From: a virus
IMG/VR virus record: IMGVR_UViG_3300036846_000406
Coordinates: 1-24,169 of that record
Length of the DNA stretch: 24,169 nucleotides
Direction: 5' to 3' (one strand)
Of this stretch, positions 7,127-15,295 are shown piece by piece. The position numbers were made by a program, and so were the translations under genes. Positions within the stretch are counted from its first letter, which is position 1. The number at the start of each line of letters is the position of its first letter. The notes below the pieces were generated by a model that worked only from the letters and a program-made list of their open reading frames with translations, was not told the DNA's origin and made no database searches.

Positions 7127-7401
7127 TGGCTGGCGCGACGTTCCGCGTGACGAACCCGGAGGCTCCGCGTCGCGCGGCCGATCCGGGCATCGGCGGCATC
7201 GCTGACCGGATCAAGGGCGACGTGGTGGCCGCTACCCCGGTGCTGACCGGGCGGCTCGCGGCCGGGTGGCAAATCATCAAGGACCACGAGGGCGAGCGGC
7301 GCGTCGTCAACGCCGTGCCCTATGCGAAGTACGTCGAGTACGGCACCCGGTACATGAGCCCGGAGCCGATGATCGGGCCGGTCATGGCGAGGTACCGGTG
7401 A
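7126..7401 (+). CDS. Tail completion protein, HK97 gp10-like
   Basis: The 91-residue product carries the signature of the gp10/neck family: a helix (GIADRIKGDVVAATPVLTGRLAAGWQI), then VVNAVPYAKYVEYGTRYMSPEPMIGPVMARYR. The 'TPVdTGrL..sw' and 'pYA.yvEyGT....p.pml.pal' elements are hallmarks. It works at the head-tail junction, helping complete the tail or attach it to the connector. It is a little shorter than many members. Start ATG 7126 shares a base with the preceding TGA, and the GTG of the next gene overlaps its stop by four bases. Confidence 0.8.
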   Translation: MAGATFRVTNPEAPRRAADPGIGGIADRIKGDVVAATPVLTGRLAAGWQIIKDHEGERRVVNAVPYAKYVEYGTRYMSPEPMIGPVMARYR

Positions 7402-7742
7402 CCGCGCCGGTCGTCGCGCAGCCGGACCTGGAGGCGTGGGTCTGGGCCAACGTGAACGGCGTCGCCGGGGTCACGTCGTTCTGCTACGCGGTGGTCAACG
7501 AATGGCCGTTCTGGAATGTCGCCTACAGCATCCAGATCGACGCCCGCGCGGCGACGAAGCAGGCCGCCCGCGACGCGGCCGAGCAGGTCCGGCAGATCAT
7601 CGTCGGCCTCCCCGATGTCACCTGGCCGGACGGCTGGGTCAGCTACGCGCAGCCGGTCGAAGGGCCGTTCTGGCTGCCCGATCCCGATGGAGGCCCGAGG
7701 TATTGCGCGCGGTACGAGGTCCGCGCGCACCCGCCCAACTAA
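7398..7742 (+). CDS. Tail terminator protein
   Basis: The 114-residue product (VTAPVVAQPDLEAWVWANVNGVAG to GGPRYCARYEVRAHPPN) fits the tail terminator family, a ring that stops tail tube polymerisation and joins the tail to the head. Consistent features are a short N-terminal helix, a central strand-helix unit (AYSIQIDARAATKQAARDAAEQVRQIIVG) and a final strand that ends in a 'RY.a.y.v..r' motif. It lies exactly where expected, between the gp10-like gene and the major tail gene. Start GTG 7398 overlaps the previous stop. Followed by a 71-base gap, the largest in this part. Confidence 0.72.
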   Translation: MTAPVVAQPDLEAWVWANVNGVAGVTSFCYAVVNEWPFWNVAYSIQIDARAATKQAARDAAEQVRQIIVGLPDVTWPDGWVSYAQPVEGPFWLPDPDGGPRYCARYEVRAHPPN

Positions 7743-7747
7743 CCCGT

Positions 7748-7792
7748 CCGGGCGGTCCCGTGACCCCGATGGCCACGGACCGTGCCGCCCGG
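7748..7792 (+). other. Strong stem-loop upstream of the major tail gene
   Basis: CCGGGCGG (7748-7755) and CCGCCCGG (7785-7792) form a perfect eight-pair outer stem; inside it CCGTG (7758-7762) pairs with CACGG (7774-7778). The structure ends nine bases before the AAGGAAGG ribosome binding site. It occupies most of the gap and may be an mRNA processing, stability or attenuation element that sets tail tube protein levels. Confidence 0.45.
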
Positions 7793-7813
7793 CCGATCGG
7801 AAGGAAGGCACCA

Positions 7814-8443
7814 GTGAGCACAGCGACAGCGGAGAAGCCCGCGAACGGCGAGGCTGGCGGCGAGGCTCCCGGCTTGCAGGTCGTGACCTACGCCCTGAAC
7901 AGCAAAGAAGTCAACATCGGCACGCCGAACGGGCCAGGTGTCTACCTCGCCCCGGTCGGCACACCGCCGCCTGCGGACACGATCACCGCCTGGCCTGCGG
8001 CGTGGAACATCCTCGGCTACATGAGCGACGCCGGGCCGGTCGTGGCGCAGAACACCAACAAGCAGGACATCATCCCCTGGCAGTCGATGGCGCCGATCCG
8101 GTCGCCGGTCACCACCCGCGAAATCACGCTCCAGTTCGTCATGTGGCAGCTCAACAGCTTGACCCTCGCGCTGTACTTCCAGACCAACACGCCGACCCCG
8201 GCCGCCGACCAGTCATTCACGATGCCGGTGGTCACCAACCAGGCCGGGAAGCTGTGGGCGGTCGGCATCGACACGATCGACAACACCAGGGCCGTGCGAA
8301 TCGCCGCCACCAGGGCGCTCGTGACCGCCAACGGGAACATGCCGATCACCCGTGGCGCGGCGGTGCCACTCGATGTGACGCTCACGATGCTGGACGACGC
8401 CGGGACGATTTGCACCGTCCTGGTCGGTCCTCCGGGGCCATGA
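7814..8443 (+). CDS. Major tail (tube) protein
   Basis: From GTG 7814 the product has 209 residues. It polymerises into the hollow tail tube through which DNA passes. It shows a disordered Ala/Glu/Gly start, then a beta-rich body (NIGTPNGPGVYLAPVGT, YMSDAGPVVAQNTNKQDIIPW, TREITLQFVMWQLNSLTLALYF) like siphovirus tube proteins, in which the start describes 'G.vy.AP.GT..p...' and a 'lG..sddG' turn. AAGGAAGG at 7801-7808 lies five bases before the GTG and decides this start over ATG 7769. The next gene's ATG overlaps the stop (ATGA). Confidence 0.88.
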   Translation: MSTATAEKPANGEAGGEAPGLQVVTYALNSKEVNIGTPNGPGVYLAPVGTPPPADTITAWPAAWNILGYMSDAGPVVAQNTNKQDIIPWQSMAPIRSPVTTREITLQFVMWQLNSLTLALYFQTNTPTPAADQSFTMPVVTNQAGKLWAVGIDTIDNTRAVRIAATRALVTANGNMPITRGAAVPLDVTLTMLDDAGTICTVLVGPPGP

Positions 8444-8784
8444 ACCGGGCCGCCAGCAACGGGCGGTTCGACCTGGACGCGGCGGCTGCGGCTGCCGTGG
8501 CCGAGGCCGAGCCCGCACCGTTCCTGTTCACCTACAAGGGCGCCGAGTACCAGGTGCCACCCGCGACGAGCTGGCCGCTGGAAGCTCAGTCGCTCATCGG
8601 CAAGGGCGAGCTGGAGGCCGCCCTGGTGATGCTGCTCGGCCAGGACGCCTACGCGGGCCTGGTCGCCGCTGGCATGACCATCGGGGAACTCAACGTGCTG
8701 TTCACCGCCGTAGGCGAGGCAGCCGGGATGGAGAGCCTCCCAAACTTGTCGCGGCCTGCTACAGCCGGTTCGACCCCGACGTAG
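8440..8784 (+). CDS. Tail assembly chaperone, short form
   Basis: The 114-residue zero-frame product (MNRAASNGRFDLDAAAAAAV start) fits the first tail assembly chaperone, which coats the tape measure protein while the tube grows and is absent from the virion. Typical content is FLFTYKGAEYQVPPATSWPLEAQSLIGKGELEAALVMLLG, similar to the 'f.f.G..y.lp....w......l..gd...al..llg' pattern of actinophage chaperones. It ends at TAG 8782-8784. Residues P101-N102 are encoded by the frameshift site, so only the last 12 residues are unique to the short form. It overlaps the major tail gene by four bases. Confidence 0.85.
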   Translation: MNRAASNGRFDLDAAAAAAVAEAEPAPFLFTYKGAEYQVPPATSWPLEAQSLIGKGELEAALVMLLGQDAYAGLVAAGMTIGELNVLFTAVGEAAGMESLPNLSRPATAGSTPT

Positions 8785-9125
8785 AGGCCGCGATGCAAGC
8801 GGCGTACGGGCTCGACGTGCTCGACCCCGGCGTGTCCCCCCGGCGCGTCTGGGCGCTCAGTCAACGGCTGCCGCCGTGGGCGCGGCGGCCGGGCGAGGAC
8901 TGGTCGGTGGAGTCCGAGCTGCTGGCGCTGGTCGTGGACAACCTGGCCGACCTGACCTGGCTGGTCTCCCAGCTCGGCGGGGCGAAGTCTGCCAGGCCGC
9001 GACCCTTGCCCCGGCCGCAGGGCCGGGCGGCGGCTGGCGTGGCCGCAGAAGCGCTCCCGGCGCCGGGCGGCGGCCTGCTAGCGCAGCTCGGCACGATGGC
9101 CGGGGTGGCGGTGCTCGATGGCTGA
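8440..9125 (+). CDS. Tail assembly chaperone, long form by -1 frameshift
   Basis: A -1 slip at CCCAAAC (8739-8745) joins the first 102 residues of the short chaperone to a 126-residue extension in the other frame, giving about 228 residues. The extension begins LVAACYSRFDPDVEAAMQAAYG and goes on as LDVLDPGVSPRRVWALSQRLPP. This matches the usual second half of actinophage chaperones ('..yD.a.eaal...yg.Dl.....g.lswrrl..ll..lP'). The extension has no ribosome binding site or good start of its own near the slip, supporting frameshifted expression. Its end overlaps the tape measure gene start by eight bases. Confidence 0.87.
8739..8745 (+). other. Programmed -1 frameshift slippery heptamer CCCAAAC
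   Basis: The heptamer has the X XXY YYZ form and is in the correct phase: zero-frame codons are CCA (8740-8742) and AAC (8743-8745), which re-pair as CCC and AAA after slipping. It lies upstream of the zero-frame TAG and connects the two chaperone frames, as in lambda G/GT. Confidence 0.9.
8749..8793 (+). other. Stem-loop downstream of the slippery site
   Basis: TCGCGGCC (8749-8756) and GGCCGCGA (8786-8793) are perfect complements around a 29-base loop. The stem begins three bases after the slippery heptamer, a slightly short spacing, and may stimulate the -1 slip. Confidence 0.55.
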
Positions 9126-12108
9126 CGAGTACGGCGCACTGACGATCGTCGTCAACGCCAACACCGGGCCGATGCAGGTCCAGATCAAAAACGCGGCGGT
9201 CAAGGCAGGCGAGGAAGCGGGCGCGGCAACCTCCACGCACATGTCCAGGGGGCTCGCCAAGCTCGGCGGCGTCGCGGCCGGGGTCGGCAAGTCGGTCGGG
9301 GTCGGGCTCGGGCTGGCCACGTCGGCGGCGGTCGCGTTCGGCGTCCACGCCTTCAAGGCGGCCTCGCAAGTCGCGGGGATGAACGCCAGCCTGGCCGCGC
9401 TGGCGAAGGCCAACCACGTCTCGTTCGCCGCGATGACGCAGAACATGGACGCGATGCGGCGCCAGGGCATCGCCTACCAGGACGCGCAGCAGACGGTCGG
9501 GGACCTGGTACGGAACCACATCAACCTGGGGCACGCGACCCAGCTTTCACGGATCGCGCAGAACGCGGCGGCGGTGACCGGCCGCAGCTACAGCCAGGTC
9601 GAGCAGGGCATCACCCGCGCCATCGCGTCGGGGAACGCCTCCGCGCTGCGGCGGGCCGGGATCGTCGTGGACACCACGGCGAAGATCAAGGCGTTCGCCG
9701 CCGCGCACAACATCAGCACGACCGCGCTCACCCTGGAGCAGAAGCAGCAGATCACCCTGACCGCCGTGCTCCAGGCCGGGGGCCGCGTCGCCGGGGCGTA
9801 CGCCGCGCAGCTCAAGACGCCGCAGGGCGCCATGCACCTGATGAAGCTCACCGCCGAGGAACTGACCCTGAGCGTCGGCGGCCAGCTCGTCAAAGCCCTC
9901 ACCCCGGCGTTCACCGGGTTCGCCAAGCTCGGCCTGTCGATACAGGAGGCCGTGGCGCCGGGCGGCAAGCTCGCCCCGATCATGTCCGCCATCGGGACGG
10001 TCGTCGGGAAGCTGGCCGCGCCGCTGGGGTCGGTGATCACGAAGCTGTCCGGCTGGATCAACAAGCTGGACCCCGCCAAGGTCAAGAGCTTCGCCGCCGA
10101 GATTGTCAAGATCGGGCCAGCGCTGCTCGGCGCCGGGTCCGCGGCGGCCATCTTCACCGGGGCCGGGCTGCTCAAGAACGTCCCGATGCTGGGCGGCATG
10201 TTCGGGAGCCTGCTCGGGCCGATCGAGAAGCTGGGGCCAGCGCTGCTCAACCTGTCCGGGCCGTGGAAGTTCGTCATCGGCGGGTTCGTGCTGCTAATGA
10301 CGGTCTCCCCGCAGTTCCGGCGCGAGGTCATGCTGATCGTCACCACGCTGATCAAGGGGCTCGCGCCTGCCTTTGTCCAAATGGGCAAGTCGCTGCTGAC
10401 CCTGGTGCCGGTGTTCGTGGGGCTGGCCAAGGCGGCAGGCCCGGTGCTGGCCGTGGCGCTCGGCGCGCTCATGCCGCTGATCACCGCCTTCGTGGACGTG
10501 ATCCGGTTCCTGTCGCCCGCCCTCGGGCCGATCGTCACGGGCATCCTGGCGCTCGCCGGGGCGATGAAGGTCTGGGCGGCCATCCAGGCAATCCTGGACA
10601 TCGAGCTAAGCCCGTTTGAGCTGGTGATCATCGGCATCGTCGCCGTGATCGCCGGGGTGGGCCTGGCGGTCTACGAGGTCGTCAAGCACTTCCAGTTCTT
10701 CAAGACGATCTTCCTCGACGTGTTCCGCTCGACCCTCGGGTGGCTCAAGGCGAACTGGCCGCTGGTGGTCGCGATCATCGCCGGGCCAATCGGCGTCGTG
10801 GTGCTGCTGGTGGTCAAGAACTGGACCCGCATCCGGGCGTTCACCGAGAGCACCTGGCGGGCGATCAGCAAGTTTGTCATGGGCATCGTCCGCGACCTGT
10901 CCCGGTTCCTGTCCGGCGCCTGGGACCAAATCCAGCGCGCGATGCAGGCGGCCTGGCGGTGGGTGCTCAACGCCACCACGACCGCCTGGCGCACCTGGGG
11001 CAACATCGTGCGTGGCGCGGTCGGCGTGGTCGTCGGCGTCGTCTCGGACGGGTTCAACACCGTGCGCAGCGTCATCGGCAGCGCCTTGTCGCGGGCGATG
11101 GCCACGATCCGCGGCTGGGCAAGCTCGCTACTCGGGGCGGGCCGGTCGGCGGTGACGAACCTGCTGGCCGGGATCACCGGAGCCCTGGCCGGGATAGGCG
11201 CCTGGGTCAAGGCCCATGTGGTCGATCCGATCGTGAACGCGGTCAAGCACTGGTTTGGCATCGCCAGCCCCTCGACGGTGATGCGCGGGCTGGGCGAGTC
11301 GGTGACCGAGGGCTTCGTCAGCGGCATCGTGAAGGGCAACCCGGTCGCGGTGGCCAAGCACGTCTTCGGCGGCATCCCCAACGCGCTCGCCGCGATCGTC
11401 GGGAAGGGCATCGTCGGTATCGGCGGGCTGCCGTCCAAGGCGCTCTCGGCGCTGGGCTCAGTGGGCGGGTGGGCGCGCGGGATGCTGACCAAGGTCGGCG
11501 GGCTGTTCGGGCACCTGTTCGGCGGCGGCAGCGCCGGGGTGAGCCAGTGGGGCGGCCTGATGATGGCCGTCCTCAAGCACTTCGGCATCCCGCAACTATT
11601 CGGCACCTTTATGGCTCAAATGGGCACCGAATCCGGGGGCAACCCGAGGGCGATTAACCTGTGGGATTCCAATGCCCGCGCCGGGATTCCGAGCCAAGGG
11701 CTGATGCAGGTCATTCCCCCGACCTTCGCGGCGTACGCCGGACCCTACCGGAGCAGGGGAATCCTCGATCCGCTGGCCAATATCTATGCGGCGGTCGCCT
11801 ATGCGCTGAGCCGTTACGGCGGGTCGATTGGCGCCGTTCTGGGCCACGGCCACGGGTACGCCGCTGGCGGCATCCTCCGCGAGCCGGTGGCCGGGTTCGG
11901 CCTGCACACCGGCCAGCCCTACAGCTTCGGGGAGAACGCGCCACGGGTGCCGGAACGCTGGTCGCCGCTGACCGGCTCGGGCGCCGAGGTCGGCCGGGCG
12001 CAGGCCGTCGTGATCAACGTCTACCCGCAGAAAGGCCAGTCCGAGACGGAAATCGCGGCAGCGGTGTCGCGGCGGCTCGGCTGGGCGATGGCAACCGGAA
12101 GGGCCTAG
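9118..12108 (+). CDS. Tape measure protein with lytic transglycosylase-like domain
   Basis: This 996-residue protein sets tail length and is threaded into the tube. It starts MADEYGALTIVVNANTGPMQVQIKNAAVKAGEEAG. A long Ala-rich helical part is followed by hydrophobic segments at roughly residues 380-530 and 540-565 (for example WPLVVAIIAGPIGVVVLLVV), which may insert into the host membrane. Near the C-terminus, residues about 810-910 form an SLT-type lysozyme-like domain: LMMAVLKHFGIPQLFGTFMAQMGTESGGNP with candidate catalytic E838, then GLMQVIPPTFAAY and DPLANIYAAVAYALSRYG. This would cut peptidoglycan locally during DNA entry. The DNA of that domain uses noticeably more A/T-ending codons than its surroundings. 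The start overlaps the chaperone frame by eight bases. Confidence 0.94.
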   Translation: MADEYGALTIVVNANTGPMQVQIKNAAVKAGEEAGAATSTHMSRGLAKLGGVAAGVGKSVGVGLGLATSAAVAFGVHAFKAASQVAGMNASLAALAKANHVSFAAMTQNMDAMRRQGIAYQDAQQTVGDLVRNHINLGHATQLSRIAQNAAAVTGRSYSQVEQGITRAIASGNASALRRAGIVVDTTAKIKAFAAAHNISTTALTLEQKQQITLTAVLQAGGRVAGAYAAQLKTPQGAMHLMKLTAEELTLSVGGQLVKALTPAFTGFAKLGLSIQEAVAPGGKLAPIMSAIGTVVGKLAAPLGSVITKLSGWINKLDPAKVKSFAAEIVKIGPALLGAGSAAAIFTGAGLLKNVPMLGGMFGSLLGPIEKLGPALLNLSGPWKFVIGGFVLLMTVSPQFRREVMLIVTTLIKGLAPAFVQMGKSLLTLVPVFVGLAKAAGPVLAVALGALMPLITAFVDVIRFLSPALGPIVTGILALAGAMKVWAAIQAILDIELSPFELVIIGIVAVIAGVGLAVYEVVKHFQFFKTIFLDVFRSTLGWLKANWPLVVAIIAGPIGVVVLLVVKNWTRIRAFTESTWRAISKFVMGIVRDLSRFLSGAWDQIQRAMQAAWRWVLNATTTAWRTWGNIVRGAVGVVVGVVSDGFNTVRSVIGSALSRAMATIRGWASSLLGAGRSAVTNLLAGITGALAGIGAWVKAHVVDPIVNAVKHWFGIASPSTVMRGLGESVTEGFVSGIVKGNPVAVAKHVFGGIPNALAAIVGKGIVGIGGLPSKALSALGSVGGWARGMLTKVGGLFGHLFGGGSAGVSQWGGLMMAVLKHFGIPQLFGTFMAQMGTESGGNPRAINLWDSNARAGIPSQGLMQVIPPTFAAYAGPYRSRGILDPLANIYAAVAYALSRYGGSIGAVLGHGHGYAAGGILREPVAGFGLHTGQPYSFGENAPRVPERWSPLTGSGAEVGRAQAVVINVYPQKGQSETEIAAAVSRRLGWAMATGRA

Positions 12109-12110
12109 TC

Positions 12111-12509
12111 ATGGCAAACAACCCGTTCTTGTCCGACGCCGCAGCGAACGCGGCGGCTGCCGCCGTCACCGCACTGTGCAACGGCGGCACGATCCAGGTC
12201 CGGTCGGGCGCACAGCCCGCGAACGCGAACGCGGCGGCGAGCGGGACGCTCCTGGTGACGCTGACATTCGCGGCGACGGCCTACGGCGCCCCGGCCGCAG
12301 GCGTGGCCACCGCCAACGCCATCGGGGCCGCGAACGCGGTCGCCACCGGGACCGCCGCGTGGTTCCGGGCGTTCAAGTCGGACGGCACCACGGCGGTCTA
12401 TGACGGGTCGGTGGGCACGTCGGCCGCGGACCTGAACCTGTCCTCGACCGCGATCACCAACGGCGGCAACGTCGCGGTTAGCTCCCTGACCTACACGCAG
12501 ACCGAGTAA
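12111..12509 (+). CDS. Small phage structural protein, probably tail-associated
   Basis: The 132-residue product starts MANNPFLSDAAANAAAAAVTALCNGG. It shows the pattern of a widespread phage virion protein: 'l...L..G.i.v.sG.qPa......sGtlLvtLtf...afg....G.atAnai.......tGta.wfRa...dGt.vyDGsvGts.aDlnl....i..Gg.v.vss.t.t.p'. That match covers almost the whole length. The exact role in the particle is not known to me; here it lies between tape measure and distal tail genes. GGAAGGG at 12097-12103 is seven bases upstream of ATG 12111. Confidence 0.75.
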   Translation: MANNPFLSDAAANAAAAAVTALCNGGTIQVRSGAQPANANAAASGTLLVTLTFAATAYGAPAAGVATANAIGAANAVATGTAAWFRAFKSDGTTAVYDGSVGTSAADLNLSSTAITNGGNVAVSSLTYTQTE

Positions 12510-12538
12510 CCCGCCCGCCCGGCTCGGGAGGGCCTGCC

Positions 12539-15295
12539 ATGCCAGCTAGACGAGGACGCCGCGCCGCGACGCCGCGCACCCTGGCGCCCGTGCTGATCGT
12601 CCAGTGGACGCAGAGCGGCGTGAGCAACGCGACCCGTAGCGCGCCGGTCACCGCAGCCAGCCAGGCGGGCGACACGCTGCTCGTGTGCGTGGTCGCCAAC
12701 TCGACCAACTTTGCGAGCCCAACCTGCACCGATACGCAGGGCAACGTCTACACGCTCGACGGCAGCCAGGTCGCGACCAACCCGACCGGGGCGGTGTTCC
12801 GCTCGCCCGGTGCGACGGGCGGGCCGGGCGGCACGCCGACCAAGGCGCTATCCACGTCAGACAGCCTGACCCTCGGGGTGGGCTACTCGGGCACGATGTC
12901 GGTCGGTGCGACGGCGATGGCGGTCACGGGCGCCGGGGCGCTCGACAAGCTCCAGTTCAACGGCACCGGGGCCAGCGTGTCCAGCCTGACGCTCACGCTC
13001 AACAACGCGGGCGCCAACGACTCCATGGTGGGGTGCTGCTGGTCGCAGGTGGCCGGGGGCGCCGGATCGTGGAGCGCGCCGTTCACCACCGACACCAGCG
13101 TGAGCCAGACCCAAATGCACACCTGGGGCCACGTACTCGACGCGGGCGCGGCCGGGACGTTCAACGAGACCATGACCGTTGCCACCGGGCCGACGAACAT
13201 CCGCGGCGCCATGTGGTCGTTCCTGACTACCAGCGTCACCGGCACCGGGGCGATCCGGGCCAAGAAGATCGGGCTCGCCGGAACCGGCACCTACAGCCCG
13301 CCGATCACCGGCACGGGTGCCCTCGCCGCTAAGAAGATCAGCCTGGCCGGGTCGGGTACCTACACCGCGCCGATCACTGGCACGGGTGCCCTCGCGGCTA
13401 AGAAGATCGCGCTGGCAGGCACCGGCACGGTCGCTGGCGCTGGGATCACTGGCACGGGCTCAATCGCGGCTAAGAAGATCGCGCTGGCGGGCAGCGCTAC
13501 GACCAATCCACCAGTGAGCCGGGCCAACACGCTAGAGGGCGGGACGCAGGGCACGACGATCAGCGCGGCGAACTCTGGCGGTGCCTCGGGGGATGCTTTC
13601 AGTCAGTGCCTGGCTGGCACGAACGCGACGTGTGCCTATGACGGCACGCACGCGCACAGTGGCACCCTCGCCGCCTCGCTGAGCACAGGTGCCACCTCTG
13701 CCAACACTTACGTGTCATGGGCGCTCGGGCCTTTTCAGCAGGTCTGGGGCCGGTTCTATTACTGGGTCACCGCCAGCCCGACAGCCAATACCCGGATCGC
13801 CTCGTGCTACGCCAGCGGCATCACGACTGTGCGCGCGTTCATCCGGCACAACAGCGGCGGCAAGCTGGCTGCCTGTGACTCAACCTCGGCCATCCTCTGG
13901 ACCAGCACGAGCGCGCTGCCAGTCGGCCAGTGGGTCCGCGTCGAATTCGGCTGTCTCGGTGACCCCAGCGCGGGACAGCTCTGGGTGGCCTACTACGCCA
14001 GCCCAGAGAGCACTACCCCGACCGAGCAATTCACCAGCCCGGCGACGGCCAACCTGGGCGGCCCTGTCGGCTCGGTGGCCTTCGGTGTCAGCAACCAGGC
14101 CAACGTCCCGCAGACCTGGTGGGATGACATGGCCATCAGCACGGTCGGCCCGCTGGGGCCAACAGGTGCGCCGCCGCCGATCACCGGCACGGGGGCCGTT
14201 GCTGCCAAGAAGATCGCGCTGGCAGGCACCGGGACATTCAGCAGCGGGATCACCGGCACCGGGGCCATAGCTGCCAAGAAGATCGCGCTGGCAGGCACCG
14301 GCACGGCCAGCGCCACCCCCGGCCCGATCACCGGCACAGGCGCGGTGACTGCCAAGAAGATCAGCCTGGCTGGCACCGGCACGGTCACCGCGCCCGTGGT
14401 GGTCGCGCCCGCGATCGTGCCGGGGCCGACGCTGCTGCCGGTGATCTGGGACGGGCTCAGCCTGAACGACGGCGACCGGGGCGACGGGCTGACCACGGTC
14501 GTGACCAACATCGACGGCTGGTACGGCTCGCCCGCGCTGGCCGGGAACGACCTGGCGCGGGCGCTCACCGATGGCGCCATTTACGGGTTCAAGACGGTCG
14601 CGCCACGGGTGATCGCGATAACCGGGGCGGTGGTGGCCGCCGACGCGGGCTCGCGGGCCGTGCTCAACGCCTTCGCCCGGTCGCTGTCCGCCAAGGCGGT
14701 CGCCGCCGAGCCGGTGGACCTGCTCGTCGGAGAGGACGAGGGCTCCCCCGATGGCACCGTGACGTTGCTCGCGGCCAGCGTCCGGGCCGACAGCAGCCAG
14801 CTCGCCGTGGCCTGGACCGGGCGGCTGTTCTTCACCTGGACGGTTGAGCTGACCGCCGCCGACCCGCGACTGTATGAGGCCGCGTGGCAGTCGGCGGTCG
14901 TGATCCCGGCCGCGTCGGGCGGGCAGACGGGGCGGCTCTACCCGCTGACCATGCCGCGCCGGTACGCGAGCGCGACCGCCGCCAACTCGGTCCGGCTGAC
15001 CAACGACGGGAACGCTCCGGTCCCGGTTTGGGCCACCTACACGGGTGACCTGTCGGAGTCGCGGCTCACGGACGGGGCGACGACGGTCCACCTGGCGCCG
15101 CTGGGTGCAGCGCAGCAGATCACCGTGAACACTGAGACGCTGACCGCGACCGCGCCGGGCGGGGTGTCGCGGGCCTCGTACCTGATGGCCGGGTCGGCGC
15201 CGCTGGTGATCGCGCCCTACGCCACCGTCACCTGGTCGCTGTACGGCACCGGGGGCGGGCACGTCGCGCTGTCCTGGCGCGGGGTGTGGGCATGA
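12539..15295 (+). CDS. Distal tail (Dit-like) protein fused to repeat and lectin-like modules
   Basis: This 918-residue mosaic protein has five parts. Residues 1-232 are a beta-rich domain (AGDTLLVCVVANSTNF, DTQGNVYTLDG). Residues 233-325 hold four copies of a 23-residue repeat (core GTGAIAAKKIALAGTGT). Residues 326-547 hold a concanavalin-like lectin module beginning VSRANTLEGGTQGTTISAANSGG and ending WWDDMAISTVGPLGPTG. Residues 548-619 hold three more repeats. Residues 620-918 resemble siphovirus distal tail/Sipho_tail proteins (WDGLSLNDGDRGDGLTTVVTNIDGWYG through AVAWTGRLFFTWTVELTAADPRLYEA). The C-terminal part would form the ring at the tail tip; the N-terminal modules probably bind cell-surface sugars. 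GGGAGGG at 12526-12532 supports ATG 12539. The next gene overlaps by four bases. Confidence 0.85.
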   Translation: MPARRGRRAATPRTLAPVLIVQWTQSGVSNATRSAPVTAASQAGDTLLVCVVANSTNFASPTCTDTQGNVYTLDGSQVATNPTGAVFRSPGATGGPGGTPTKALSTSDSLTLGVGYSGTMSVGATAMAVTGAGALDKLQFNGTGASVSSLTLTLNNAGANDSMVGCCWSQVAGGAGSWSAPFTTDTSVSQTQMHTWGHVLDAGAAGTFNETMTVATGPTNIRGAMWSFLTTSVTGTGAIRAKKIGLAGTGTYSPPITGTGALAAKKISLAGSGTYTAPITGTGALAAKKIALAGTGTVAGAGITGTGSIAAKKIALAGSATTNPPVSRANTLEGGTQGTTISAANSGGASGDAFSQCLAGTNATCAYDGTHAHSGTLAASLSTGATSANTYVSWALGPFQQVWGRFYYWVTASPTANTRIASCYASGITTVRAFIRHNSGGKLAACDSTSAILWTSTSALPVGQWVRVEFGCLGDPSAGQLWVAYYASPESTTPTEQFTSPATANLGGPVGSVAFGVSNQANVPQTWWDDMAISTVGPLGPTGAPPPITGTGAVAAKKIALAGTGTFSSGITGTGAIAAKKIALAGTGTASATPGPITGTGAVTAKKISLAGTGTVTAPVVVAPAIVPGPTLLPVIWDGLSLNDGDRGDGLTTVVTNIDGWYGSPALAGNDLARALTDGAIYGFKTVAPRVIAITGAVVAADAGSRAVLNAFARSLSAKAVAAEPVDLLVGEDEGSPDGTVTLLAASVRADSSQLAVAWTGRLFFTWTVELTAADPRLYEAAWQSAVVIPAASGGQTGRLYPLTMPRRYASATAANSVRLTNDGNAPVPVWATYTGDLSESRLTDGATTVHLAPLGAAQQITVNTETLTATAPGGVSRASYLMAGSAPLVIAPYATVTWSLYGTGGGHVALSWRGVWA
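13235..13513 (+). repeat. Four in-frame repeats, first block (69-72 base units)
   Basis: Units begin at 13235, 13304, 13373 and 13445 and encode variants of ITGTGAxAAKKIxLAGTGT followed by a variable linker. DNA identity between units is high, for example the shared GCTAAGAAGATC core. Confidence 0.88.
13514..14179 (+). other. Lectin-like module inserted within a repeat array
   Basis: This 222-codon segment interrupts the repeats. Its start (NTLEGGTQGTTISAANSGGASGDAF) and its end (WWDDMAIS) are typical of a concanavalin A-like module common in actinobacterial and phage proteins. Codons such as TCT, ACT, TTT and TAT are more frequent than in flanking DNA, which suggests separate origin. Confidence 0.7.
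14180..14395 (+). repeat. Three in-frame repeats, second block (69-78 base units)
   Basis: Units begin at 14180, 14249 and 14327 and encode the same ITGTGAxxAKKIxLAGTGT core as the first block, on the far side of the lectin-like module. Confidence 0.88.

Noticed and set aside
8793-9125. Independent gene starting at ATG 8793
   Set aside because: There is no ribosome binding site, and homologous chaperone sequence begins upstream of this ATG, directly at the frameshift site.
10740-11657. Second plus-strand frame of 305 codons within the tape measure gene
   Set aside because: It is a shadow of the tape measure frame, with Arg/Gly/Ala-rich sequence and no start signal.
13235-14395. CRISPR-like array suggested by 69-base periodic repeats
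   Set aside because: Repeats are in frame, encode a protein motif, and vary gradually; spacer and repeat structure is absent.
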